A stretch of 64,000 nt of DNA, taken from NCBI GenBank assembly GCA_023423695.1, contig JAFAFA010000079.1, positions 62,001-126,000 on the forward strand. The letters are read 5' to 3'. Below are positions 16,832 through 24,720 of the stretch, piece by piece (the stretch's first letter is position 1; every line of letters starts with the position of its first letter). The position numbers and the translations under genes are program-made. The notes under the pieces are model-generated. The model was not told the DNA's origin and ran no database searches. It saw only the letters and a program-made list of their open reading frames with translations. The stretch comes from Pseudomonadota bacterium (lineage in GTDB: Bacteria > Pseudomonadota > Alphaproteobacteria > Azospirillales > Azospirillaceae).

Positions 16832-16877
16832 CCGGCGCTTCCGCCCACTTTCGAGAAGTGGGAACGGAACGCGCCGG
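16832..16877 (-). other. Long hairpin between odc and hss
   Basis: A two-part stem (16832-16838 with 16871-16877, and 16844-16850 with 16856-16862) forms a long hairpin in the intergenic region between the odc stop and the hss start. No U-run follows. It may be an RNA-processing or stability element, or a weak terminator that lowers hss expression relative to odc. Confidence 0.45.
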
Positions 16878-16932
16878 ACCGGTGAATGTTACGGGTGTCT
16901 TTACGCTTTATCCACAGATTCCGGCGGTGCGA

Positions 16933-18216
16933 TCAGGCTGCGCAGGAACGCAGTTGATAGCCGGGAGTGGCAAGCAGCGGCGCGTCGGACACTTCGACGA
17001 CGCGCGCCTGGTCGAAGCCGTTGAAGGCCGTGCGCAGGCAGGAGCCGTAGGCGCCGAGCTGGCCCAGTTCGATCCAGTCGCCGGCCTTGACGTCGGCCGG
17101 CAGGTGGAAGGGGCCGGCCATCTTGTCGGCGCTGTCGCAGGTGGGGCCGTAGAAGCTGAAAGCCGCATCCTCGACGTCGACCATCGCCTCGAACGGGCGG
17201 ATCAGCCGCGCCGGGAAGCGGAAGCCCGGCACGCCGGCGTCCGACAGGGCGCCATAGACGCCGTCGTTGATGAACAGCTCATTGCCGCGCCGCTTCACCA
17301 CCTGCACCACCAGCGAGACGCCGGGAGCGACCAGGGCGCGGCCCGGCTCGCACCACAGGCGGCAATGCGCCGGCAGGTCGAGGGCGGCAACGCCGCGGGC
17401 AATGGCAGCCATGAAATCGCCGAGCGGCGGCGGGGTGACGCCCGGATAGGACACCGGGAATCCGCCACCGACGTCCAGCACGTCGATGGCGACGCCGCTC
17501 TCGGCGATGACGCGGCCGGCCAGCGCGATGGCGCGCTCGTAGGCCGACGGATCGAGCATCTGCGAACCGACATGGAAGGACAGCCCGACCTTGGGCGCCA
17601 CGGCGCGCGCGGCGCGCAGCAGCTCCACCGCATCGGCCATGGCGGCGCCGAACTTGCCGGACAGGTCGTAGACGGCATTGCCCTTCGGCAGGGCCAGACG
17701 CACGACGAGGCCGAGGTCCGTGGCGCTGTCGGTCTCCTCCAGGATCTTGTCCAGCTCTTCGCGGCTGTCGAGCACGAAGTCGCGGACGCCATACTGGTGA
17801 TAGGCGTTGCGGATCGCCTGACGGCCCTTGACCGGGTGCATGTAATGCAGGACGGCGTCCGGGAACATCTGGCGGATCAGCCGGATCTCGCCGGGGGAGG
17901 CGACGTCGAAATGGCGCACGCCGCCGGCCCACAGGGCACGCAGCACCGCGGGTTCCGGGTTGCACTTCACGGCATAGAGCACGTCGCCGCCGCGGGCGAC
18001 GGCGTCCGTCGCCTCGGCGAAGGCGGCCAGGAAGCTGCCGGCGGTGTCGGCCAGCACGCCGGGACGGATGCAGTGCATCGGCTCTTCCGGGCGGTGCAGG
18101 GCGACGGCCTGCGCCACGGTGGACCGGCGGCCGCTGGACAGCGAAACGGCGCTGCTGTCGTTCAGGCCGACGCGGCGCAGCGGGGTAACGGCGGAACGGG
18201 AACGCAGGAAACCCAT
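16933..18216 (-). CDS. odc: Ornithine/lysine-type decarboxylase (fold III, PLP)
   Basis: This 427-residue alanine-racemase-fold decarboxylase makes putrescine from ornithine. Visible are the PLP lysine motif YAVKCNP (near residue 84), HVGSQ, DVGGGFP, EPGRALVAPG (phosphate binding), and the C-terminal catalytic CDSADK with GAYG. These mark the ornithine decarboxylase/DABA branch rather than diaminopimelate decarboxylase. The neighbouring homospermidine synthase uses putrescine, so ornithine is the likely substrate, though some lysine activity is possible. The 438-bp leader upstream contains a promoter, a small ORF and an attenuator-like structure, so expression is probably controlled by polyamine or amino-acid supply. 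Confidence 0.9.
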   Translation of the reverse strand: MGFLRSRSAVTPLRRVGLNDSSAVSLSSGRRSTVAQAVALHRPEEPMHCIRPGVLADTAGSFLAAFAEATDAVARGGDVLYAVKCNPEPAVLRALWAGGVRHFDVASPGEIRLIRQMFPDAVLHYMHPVKGRQAIRNAYHQYGVRDFVLDSREELDKILEETDSATDLGLVVRLALPKGNAVYDLSGKFGAAMADAVELLRAARAVAPKVGLSFHVGSQMLDPSAYERAIALAGRVIAESGVAIDVLDVGGGFPVSYPGVTPPPLGDFMAAIARGVAALDLPAHCRLWCEPGRALVAPGVSLVVQVVKRRGNELFINDGVYGALSDAGVPGFRFPARLIRPFEAMVDVEDAAFSFYGPTCDSADKMAGPFHLPADVKAGDWIELGQLGAYGSCLRTAFNGFDQARVVEVSDAPLLATPGYQLRSCAA

Positions 18217-18373
18217 GGCGCACTCCTATCCCCGGACGGCGGCGTGCAAACCGGTCCGGTGAGCAGACGTCGATTCCCGGCCGCGCCACGAGCCGTGCCA
18301 GCGCAAGGCTATGGCACGGGTGGTGCAGCGGAATCGGCGATTGATCGGATTTGGAAAGGGGGGAGACGGAAAA

Positions 18374-18436
18374 AGCCGGTGCGAGCAGCGGCCCCGGGCT
18401 GTGAAGCTCCGGGCAACAGCGCGTCGTTTACCGGCT
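18374..18436 (-). terminator. Leader terminator before odc
   Basis: The outer 7-bp stem (18430-18436 with 18374-18380) encloses an inner GC-rich hairpin and is followed by U residues (A-run 18370-18374 on the plus strand). It lies about 150 bp upstream of the odc start, where termination would prevent odc transcription. Confidence 0.55.
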
Positions 18437-18442
18437 AAAGGG

Positions 18443-18478
18443 CTACCGTCTCACAGCCCCACCGTGGGCAGCGTACAT
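18443..18478 (-). CDS. Leader peptide ORF, 11 codons, upstream of odc
   Basis: The ORF encodes MYAAHGGAVRR and stops at TAG. It is preceded by an excellent ribosome site GGGAGGT (plus-strand 18483-18489) with a 4-nt gap to the ATG. It sits between the first hairpin and the terminator hairpin of the leader, ending 7 nt before the terminator's 5' arm, so a ribosome translating or stalled here would change which hairpin forms. It ends in two Arg codons; arginine is metabolically close to ornithine. No homologue is known to me. Confidence 0.6.
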   Translation of the reverse strand: MYAAHGGAVRR

Positions 18479-18568
18479 ACTGACCTCCCTCTCGGGACCG
18501 GCCCACTGGAATGGCCGGTTCTGCCAAAAAGGACGCGGTACGTCGTAGCATAACCACAGAGGGCCATA

Positions 18569-18591
18569 GGCACGTGCGGGTGCGTCGTGCC
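18569..18591 (-). other. 5' hairpin of the odc leader RNA
   Basis: A 6-bp inverted repeat GGCACG/CGTGCC (18586-18591 and 18569-18574 on the plus strand) lies at the predicted 5' end of the odc leader transcript. It could stabilise the RNA or form part of a sensing domain. Confidence 0.35.
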
Positions 18592-18595
18592 GATT

Positions 18596-18623
18596 GATTT
18601 ACGCTATTCCGTCCGTGATTCAA
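18596..18623 (-). promoter_or_regulatory. Predicted sigma70-type promoter of the odc leader
   Basis: On the minus strand TTGAAT (plus-strand 18618-18623) and TAAATC (18596-18601) are 16 bp apart. Transcription would begin near 18589, giving a leader of about 370 nt before odc. It lies 31 bp beyond the end of the acireductone dioxygenase gene, so odc has its own promoter. Confidence 0.45.
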
Positions 18624-18654
18624 GTGAAATTTTTGGGGCGCGAATAAGGCGAGG

Positions 18655-19218
18655 TCAGACCGCTTCCACCATCGCGGGTTCAAACAGGGGAAAGCGCGCG
18701 GCGATGGTGTCGCCGGTCGGGCTGGCGATCCAGCCGTCGGACCGCGTGAAGAAGCGGATGGCGGTGAAGCGGGGCCGCGCCCCCATGTCGAACCAGTGCG
18801 GCGTGCCTGCGGGAATGCTCAGCAGGTCGCCCGCCTCGCACACCACGCGGAAGACCCGGCGGTCGAGATGGATGTAGAAGGCGCCGGCGCCTTCGACGAA
18901 GAAGCGTGCCTCGTCCTCGTCATGGGTGTGTTCGTCCAGGAATTTGGCGCGAAGCGCTGCGACGCCCTCCGTCGCCGGAGTGACCCGCACCACGTCGACG
19001 GAGCGGAAGCGGCGCGCCTCCTTCAACGCCTCGACCTGCGCGGCGTAGGCCGCCAGCACTGCTTCACTGTCGGCGGAGGCGGGCAGGGGAGCTTCGGCGA
19101 TCCAGCGTTCGAACAGGATGCCGACATGGGCCAGATGTCCGGCCATCAAAGCGGGATCGGCCGTGCTCAATTCCGGCCGAAGGGCGTCATTCTCCAGATA
19201 AACGGTCAGGTGACTCAA
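18655..19218 (-). CDS. mtnD: Acireductone dioxygenase
   Basis: This 187-residue cupin oxidises the acireductone of the methionine salvage pathway, giving the keto-acid precursor of methionine with Fe (or an off-pathway product with Ni). The metal-binding cupin motif HTHDEDE... (His, His, Glu) is near residue 97, with the later ligand His in GTPHWFDMG near residue 145. The N-terminus MSHLTVYLE is typical. I choose TTG 19218 because AGGAG lies 8 bp upstream; the GTG at 19227 would overlap that site. Methionine salvage recycles methylthioadenosine from spermidine synthesis, which fits the polyamine neighbours. Confidence 0.9.
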   Translation of the reverse strand: MSHLTVYLENDALRPELSTADPALMAGHLAHVGILFERWIAEAPLPASADSEAVLAAYAAQVEALKEARRFRSVDVVRVTPATEGVAALRAKFLDEHTHDEDEARFFVEGAGAFYIHLDRRVFRVVCEAGDLLSIPAGTPHWFDMGARPRFTAIRFFTRSDGWIASPTGDTIAARFPLFEPAMVEAV

Positions 19219-19326
19219 TCCGCGCACTCCTGCCGAACCAATGTACGCAGCGTGAAGTGATGCCGTTCGCGACGCAATAAGCGGAATCGCAAGCGCGACC
19301 GTTCGTCGCGCCGGCTTGTGGCGATT

Positions 19327-20601
19327 CTAGCGGCTCCGCTGGAGCCCCACGGTCACGGCGACCGCGATCACCAGCAGCAGCCCGACGAAGGCCGCCACCC
19401 CCGTCCATCCGTAATCATGCCAGAACAGCCCGCCCAGCGTTCCGGCCAGGGTGGAGCCCAGATAGTAGCAGAACAGGTAGATGGACGAGGCCTGCCCCCG
19501 CGCCACCGTGGCCCGGCGGCCGATCCAGGCGGACACGATGGAATGGGCGCCGAAGAAGGCGAAGGTGAAGAGGGCGATGCCGGGGGCGATGGCGAACAGG
19601 CTGTCGAACTCCATCAGAACGAGCCCAGCCACCATCAGCGCCACCGCCGTCGCCAGGGTGCGGTTCGACCCGAAGCGGCCCGACCAGCCGCCGAACAGCG
19701 GCGAACTGACGACGCCGAAGCTGTAGACCAGGAACACCGCGCCGACGATTGCCGGACGCAGCTCGAACGGCGGCTCGCTGAGGCGGAAGCCGATGTAGTT
19801 GAAGACGGTGACGAAGCCGCCCATCAGCAGGAAGCCCAGCGAGAACAGCCCGAGCAGGGCCGGATCGGTCAGCAGTCCGCGCCAGGCCCGCACCAGCCCC
19901 GCCAACCCGGCGGCGCGGCGGACGAAATGGCGCGAGGGCGGCAGGGCGAACCAGACGATGACGGCGGCTGCCACCGCCATTGCCCCGACCGCCCCCACCG
20001 CCAGCCTCCAGGTGCCGAGATCGGTGACGATGGCGGTTACCACACGGCCGGACATGCCGCCGATGGCGGTGCCGCCGATGTAGAGCCCCATGGCGACGCC
20101 GGCCGATTTCGGATCGACCTCTTCGGAGACATAGGCCATGGCGACGGCGGGAAGGCCGCTCAGCGCCAGACCTTCCAGCGCCCGCACCGCCAGGAATCCA
20201 TGCCAGTCCGGCATCAGCGCGCCGACGATGCCCAGCAGGCCGGCAGCGAGCAGGGCCGCCACCATCACCGGCTTGCGCCCGATCCCGTCGGAGATGGCGC
20301 CGGCCACCAGCAGCGCGCCCGCCAGCATGCCGGTGGTCAGCGACAGCGACAGGCTGGATTCGGCCGGCGTCACCCCGAACTCCCGCACGAAGTCGGGCAG
20401 CAGCGGCTGGACGCAGTAGAGCGTCGCGAAGGTGGAGAATCCGGCGACGAACAGTATGCGGCTGGCGCGGCGATAGGCGGGAGTGCCGGCCTGCAGATAG
20501 GCGGTTTCTGCATCGGCCTGGGCACCGGTCTCGATCTCGTCGCGCACGCGCTGGTCTCCATGGTCGTCTTCGCGCGGCATGCTGCAGCGCACCCGCGACA
20601 T
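19327..20601 (-). CDS. MFS transporter, YnfM-like
   Basis: This protein of about 424 residues has 12 predicted membrane spans and the MFS motif GAISDGIGRKPVMV between spans 2 and 3. The start of the transporter core (RRASRILFVAGFSTFATLYCVQPLLPDF) is typical of the YnfM/arabinose-efflux type. Substrate is unknown; polyamine or drug export is possible from the neighbours but unsupported. The start is uncertain: ATG 20601 has a nearby AGGG; ATG 20580 is also in frame. The longer open frame further upstream runs into the serS promoter region and is unlikely. Confidence 0.85.
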   Translation of the reverse strand: MSRVRCSMPREDDHGDQRVRDEIETGAQADAETAYLQAGTPAYRRASRILFVAGFSTFATLYCVQPLLPDFVREFGVTPAESSLSLSLTTGMLAGALLVAGAISDGIGRKPVMVAALLAAGLLGIVGALMPDWHGFLAVRALEGLALSGLPAVAMAYVSEEVDPKSAGVAMGLYIGGTAIGGMSGRVVTAIVTDLGTWRLAVGAVGAMAVAAAVIVWFALPPSRHFVRRAAGLAGLVRAWRGLLTDPALLGLFSLGFLLMGGFVTVFNYIGFRLSEPPFELRPAIVGAVFLVYSFGVVSSPLFGGWSGRFGSNRTLATAVALMVAGLVLMEFDSLFAIAPGIALFTFAFFGAHSIVSAWIGRRATVARGQASSIYLFCYYLGSTLAGTLGGLFWHDYGWTGVAAFVGLLLVIAVAVTVGLQRSR

Positions 20602-20763
20602 TGCCCTGCGGCGTCCCTCCGTTCCAACAGCCGCCGCGGCGCAGCGGCCATGCCGTTCGTGCAGGTCCCTATCAGGAGTGGTGCCGCCGCGGCCTTGCAC
20701 TGGACCTTGGCGGGGCCGCGCCGTATAACCAGTGCCCCACACAATTCGTTGATTGTTCGAGCC

Positions 20764-22035
20764 ATGCACGACCTTCGCGCCATCCGTGAGAATCCCGAAG
20801 CCTTCGACCGCGGCCTTGGCCGCCGGGGACTGGCGCCGATGTCGTCCTCCGTGCTCGACCTCGACGGCCGCCGCCGCGCCGCGCAGACCCAGATGCAGGA
20901 GATGCAGGCCCGCCGGAACGAGGCGGCGAAGGAAGTCGGCCTCGCCAAGCGCGAAGGTCGCGACGCCCAGCCGATCCTGGACGAGATGGCGGCCCTGAAG
21001 GACCGCCTGCCCCAGGTGGAGGAGGAGGAGCGCGCGCTAGGCGCCGAACTCGACGCGCTGCTGGCCGGACTGCCCAACATCCCGGCAGACGACGTGCCGG
21101 ACGGGCCGGACGAGACCGCGAACGTCGAGGTCCGCCGCTGGGGCACCCCGGCCGACATCGCCAATCCCAAGCAGCATTACGAACTGGGCGAGGCGCTGGG
21201 CCTGATGGATTTCGAGGCGGCGGCCCGCATGTCCGGCGCCCGCTTCACCGTTCTGAAGGGCGGGCTCGCCCGGCTTGAGCGCGCGCTCGCCGACTTCATG
21301 CTGGACATCCACACGTCGGAGCATGGCTTCACCGAGATCGCGCCGCCGCTGATGGTGCGCGACAATGCCCTGTTCGGCACCGGTCAGCTGCCGAAGTTCG
21401 AGGAGGATCTGTTCAAGACCACCACGAGCGGCCATTACCTGATCCCGACCAGCGAGGTGCCGCTGACCAATCTGGTCAACGACCAGATCCTGGCGGCGGA
21501 GGAGCTGCCGCTGCGCTACACCGCGCTGACCCCCTGCTTCCGGGCGGAAGCCGGATCGGCCGGGCGCGACACCCGCGGCATGATCCGCCAGCACCAGTTC
21601 TGGAAGGTGGAGATGGTCGCCATCACCGCGCCGGAACAGTCGGAGGACGAGCACCAGCGGATGACCCGTTGCGCCGAGACCATCCTGGAGCGGCTGGGCC
21701 TGCCCTACCGCACCATCGTGCTGTGCACCGGCGACATGGGCTTCTCCTCGCGCAAGACCTATGACGTCGAGGTGTGGCTGCCGGGCCAGAACGCCTACCG
21801 CGAGATCTCCAGCGTGTCCAATTGCGGAGATTTCCAGGCGCGGCGGATGAAAGCCCGTTGCAGGGCCAAGGGCGAGAAGCAAACTCAATTCTTGCACACC
21901 CTCAACGGATCGGGTGTGGCGGTCGGGCGCTGCCTGATCGCGGTGCTGGAGAACTACCAGCAGCCCGACGGTTCGATCCTGGTTCCCGAAGCGCTCCGCC
22001 CCTACATGCGCGGAGTGGAGAGGATTTCGATCTGA
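20764..22035 (+). CDS. serS: Serine--tRNA ligase
   Basis: This 423-residue class II aminoacyl-tRNA synthetase has an N-terminal antiparallel coiled-coil arm (about residues 25-105) that binds the long variable arm of tRNA-Ser. The class II catalytic core follows: motif 2 is in CFRAEAGSAGRDTRGMIRQHQF, and motif 3 is around NGSGVAVGRCLIAVLENYQ. Length and order match bacterial SerRS. It heads an operon with surE, pcm and nlpD, and its stop overlaps the surE ATG. Confidence 0.97.
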   Translation: MHDLRAIRENPEAFDRGLGRRGLAPMSSSVLDLDGRRRAAQTQMQEMQARRNEAAKEVGLAKREGRDAQPILDEMAALKDRLPQVEEEERALGAELDALLAGLPNIPADDVPDGPDETANVEVRRWGTPADIANPKQHYELGEALGLMDFEAAARMSGARFTVLKGGLARLERALADFMLDIHTSEHGFTEIAPPLMVRDNALFGTGQLPKFEEDLFKTTTSGHYLIPTSEVPLTNLVNDQILAAEELPLRYTALTPCFRAEAGSAGRDTRGMIRQHQFWKVEMVAITAPEQSEDEHQRMTRCAETILERLGLPYRTIVLCTGDMGFSSRKTYDVEVWLPGQNAYREISSVSNCGDFQARRMKARCRAKGEKQTQFLHTLNGSGVAVGRCLIAVLENYQQPDGSILVPEALRPYMRGVERISI

Positions 22036-22817
22036 TGTTCAACCTGCCGCTCGACCTGTCCCAGACGCGCATCCTCGTCACCAACGACGACGGCATCCAT
22101 GCGCAGGGATTGAAGGTTCTGGAAGCCATCGCGCGCGAGTTGTCCGACGACGTCTGGGTGGTGGCGCCGGAGATGGAGCAGTCGGCGGCCAGCCATTCGC
22201 TGACCATCAACCGGCCGCTGCGCCTGCGCAAGCTGGACGAGCGCCGCTACACCGTGGACGGCACGCCGACCGACTGCGTCCTGCTGGCGGTCAACCATGT
22301 GATGCGGGACTCCCGTCCGACGCTGGTGCTGTCCGGCGTCAACCAGGGCTCCAACATCGGCGAGGACGTGACCTACTCCGGCACCATCGCCGCGGCGATG
22401 GAGGCGACGCTGCTGAACGTCCCCGCCATCGCCATGAGCCAGCACTACGAGCCGGGCCAGCCGATCGACTGGTCCGCCGCCGCCGCCCATGGCGCCGACG
22501 TGGTGCGCAAGGCGGTGACGGTGGCCTGGCCGAAGAACGTGCTGCTGAACGTCAACTTCCCGGCCCGCCCGGCCGAGGAGGTGACGGGCATCCAGGTGGT
22601 GCGCCACGGCAAGCGCAAGATCGGCGACGAGCTGTTCGAGCGCGTCGACCCGCGCGGCAAGCCCTATATCTGGATCGGCACCCTGCGCGGCGAGGCCGAC
22701 GTGTCCGACGACACCGACATCCATGTCGTGTTCAACGGCGGCATCTCGGTGACGCCGATCTATCTCGACCTGACCCACACCCCGACGCTGCAGACGTTGA
22801 GGCAGGCCTTCGTGTGA
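22035..22817 (+). CDS. surE: 5'/3'-nucleotidase SurE
   Basis: This 260-residue SurE family metal-dependent phosphatase acts on nucleoside monophosphates and short polyphosphates. The N-terminal LVTNDDGIHAQG supplies the metal-binding Asp pair, and SGVNQGSN supplies the conserved Asn. It overlaps both neighbours by one to four bases, giving tight coupling in the serS-surE-pcm-nlpD operon. Start is ATG 22035. Confidence 0.96.
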   Translation: MFNLPLDLSQTRILVTNDDGIHAQGLKVLEAIARELSDDVWVVAPEMEQSAASHSLTINRPLRLRKLDERRYTVDGTPTDCVLLAVNHVMRDSRPTLVLSGVNQGSNIGEDVTYSGTIAAAMEATLLNVPAIAMSQHYEPGQPIDWSAAAAHGADVVRKAVTVAWPKNVLLNVNFPARPAEEVTGIQVVRHGKRKIGDELFERVDPRGKPYIWIGTLRGEADVSDDTDIHVVFNGGISVTPIYLDLTHTPTLQTLRQAFV

Positions 22818-23467
22818 CCTACAACCCGCGCAAGATCCGCTTGCTGATGGCCCTTCGCGGGGCCGGCGTCACCGACACCCGCGTGTTGGCGGCGATCGAG
22901 CGGATCCCGCGCGAACTGTTCGTTCCGGAGACCTTCCAGGACCGGGCGTGGGAGGATGTGGCGCTGCCGATCGATCTGGGCCAGACCATCAGCCAGCCGC
23001 TGGTGGTCGGGCTGATGACCCAGGCGCTGGACCTGCACCCGCGGCATCTTGTGCTGGAGGTCGGCACCGGTTCCGGCTATCAGGCGGCGGTGCTGTCGCG
23101 GCTATGCCGACGGGTCTTCACCATCGAGCGGCTGAAACCGCTGCTGTGCGAGGCGGAGGCGCGGTTCAAGGCGCTGGACATCGGCAACATCACCACGCGG
23201 CTCGGCGACGGGACGCGCGGCTGGCCGGAGCTGGCGCCCTTCGCCCGCATACTGGTCACAGCCGCCGGTGGGCCGGAGCCGCCAAAAGACTTGACGGATC
23301 AACTCGCCGTTGGTGGTGTCATGGTCATTCCGCTGGGGACCGATCACCGCGACCAAAGGGTCGTGCGTTTCCGGCGTTCCGAAGCTGCCCTTATCCGGGA
23401 GGACCTGTGGCCCGTCCGTTTCGTTCCGCTGCTGTCCGACCCGCCACAACCGGTCCGTTCCGCATGA
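22814..23467 (+). CDS. pcm: Protein-L-isoaspartate O-methyltransferase
   Basis: This 217-residue enzyme methylates abnormal L-isoaspartyl residues with SAM so that they revert to aspartate. Family marks are RELFVPE near residue 34, DLGQTISQP, and the SAM-binding LEVGTGSGYQAAVL near residue 80. It starts with GTG 22814, overlapping the surE stop by four bases (GTGA), and its own stop overlaps the nlpD ATG. Pairing with surE is a widespread arrangement linked to stress survival. Confidence 0.95.
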   Translation: MTYNPRKIRLLMALRGAGVTDTRVLAAIERIPRELFVPETFQDRAWEDVALPIDLGQTISQPLVVGLMTQALDLHPRHLVLEVGTGSGYQAAVLSRLCRRVFTIERLKPLLCEAEARFKALDIGNITTRLGDGTRGWPELAPFARILVTAAGGPEPPKDLTDQLAVGGVMVIPLGTDHRDQRVVRFRRSEAALIREDLWPVRFVPLLSDPPQPVRSA

Positions 23468-24720
23468 GACCCGTCATGTCCGCTCGCCTTCTGCCGGTCC
23501 TGGTCCTGTCCACCGCCGTCCTGGCACTCGGTGCCTGCGAACGGGTGGGCGGGCTGGCTCCCTTCACCCATGTCACAGAGGCGCCGGAGTCGGCCGGCGG
23601 CGCCATCTCCGTGCAGAAGGGCGACAGCGCCTACAGCCTGTCCCGCCGCTACAACGTGCCGCTGCGCGACCTGATCGAGGCGAACAAGCTGGCCCCCCCC
23701 TACCGTCTGGAGGTCGGCCAGCGACTGGTCCTGCCGACCTCGCGCCAGTACATCGTGCAGAAGGGCGACAGCCTCTACAGCATCTCGCGCATGCACAATG
23801 TCGATGTCAGCGAGTTGACGCGGCTGAACAACCTGTCGCCGCCCTACGCGGTGCAGGCCGGCCAGCCCCTGCGTCTGCCGGGTGCGAACGACGGCAGCGG
23901 CACGATGGTCGCGTCGAGCCCCGCCTCCGGCGGCGCCGTGCCGCTGACGCCGCAGGGCTCGCCTGCCGGGCGCGGTTCGGTCCAGTCGGCCGAATTGCCG
24001 CCGCCGGGCGCGGCCTCCCCATCCGGCGGAATCTCTGCCACGCCGCTGCCGCCGCCGTCGAAGCCGGGCGCGACGGTCGAACCGGCGCCTGCCCAGACGA
24101 CGCAGGCGCCTGCCGGCGATACCACCTATCAGCCGGGACAGGCGCCGACCGTGCTGCGCCCGCCCGGAGCCAAGCCGGCCCCGACCCCGATCCCGCCCCC
24201 CTCGGCGGCGCCCGCGCCCGCGCCGCAGCAGGAAGTTGCCGCTGCACCGCCGCCCAAGCCGGAGCCGAAGGCGGAGCCCGCGACTCCGCCGCGCGGCGGC
24301 GGCCGTTTCCTGTGGCCGGTGAAGGGCAAGCTGATTTCGGGGTTCGGGCCGAAGCCCGACGGGCTGCACAATGACGGCTTGAACATCGCGGCGCCGAAGG
24401 GCACCGCCGTGGTCGCCGCCGACAACGGCGTGGTCGCCTATGCCGGCAACGAACTGCGCGGTTTCGGCAACCTGCTGCTGCTGAAGCATTCCGACGGCTG
24501 GATCACCGCCTACGCCCATCTCGACAAGATCGAGGTGGAGCGTGGCGCCACCGTGAAGCGGGGGCAGGTGATCGCCCGGGTCGGCCAGACCGGCGGCGTT
24601 TCCTCGCCCCAGCTCCATTTCGAGCTGCGCAAGGGCAGCCAGGCCGTCGACCCGAGCGATCAGATGGACCGCAAGGTCAGCGAAGGGGCTGGCCGAGACG
24701 ACCGGCCAGGTCCTGGATGA
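23464..24720 (+). CDS. nlpD: LysM/LytM lipoprotein, NlpD/DipM-like amidase activator
   Basis: This 418-residue protein has a lipobox (VLALGAC, Cys near residue 25), two LysM peptidoglycan-binding repeats (about 50-93 and 97-140), a long Pro/Ala-rich linker (about 145-280), and a C-terminal LytM/M23 domain. The M23 zinc residues are degenerate: the usual HxGxD is HNDGLN and the usual HxH is QLH. It is therefore probably non-catalytic, and activates cell-wall amidases during division as NlpD and DipM do. It is coupled to pcm by an ATGA overlap. Its end overlaps the convergent ATPase gene by 44 bp. Confidence 0.9.
   Translation: MRPVMSARLLPVLVLSTAVLALGACERVGGLAPFTHVTEAPESAGGAISVQKGDSAYSLSRRYNVPLRDLIEANKLAPPYRLEVGQRLVLPTSRQYIVQKGDSLYSISRMHNVDVSELTRLNNLSPPYAVQAGQPLRLPGANDGSGTMVASSPASGGAVPLTPQGSPAGRGSVQSAELPPPGAASPSGGISATPLPPPSKPGATVEPAPAQTTQAPAGDTTYQPGQAPTVLRPPGAKPAPTPIPPPSAAPAPAPQQEVAAAPPPKPEPKAEPATPPRGGGRFLWPVKGKLISGFGPKPDGLHNDGLNIAAPKGTAVVAADNGVVAYAGNELRGFGNLLLLKHSDGWITAYAHLDKIEVERGATVKRGQVIARVGQTGGVSSPQLHFELRKGSQAVDPSDQMDRKVSEGAGRDDRPGPG

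Larger units (their letters stand above)
18370..18519 (-). ncRNA. Attenuator-like leader of ornithine decarboxylase (speF-type element)
   Basis: On the minus strand a hairpin (arms 18513-18519 and 18497-18503, ACCGGCC/GGCCGGT, 9-nt loop) is followed by a small ORF. Next comes a long hairpin with outer arms AGCCGGT (18430-18436) and ACCGGCT (18374-18380), ended by a U-run at 18370-18374, i.e. an intrinsic terminator. The first arm (ACCGGC) can instead pair with the terminator's 5' arm (GCCGGT), giving mutually exclusive terminator and antiterminator forms. Alphaproteobacteria are known to carry a conserved 'speF' RNA motif before such genes. Whether this matches that consensus I cannot verify. 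Confidence 0.6.
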
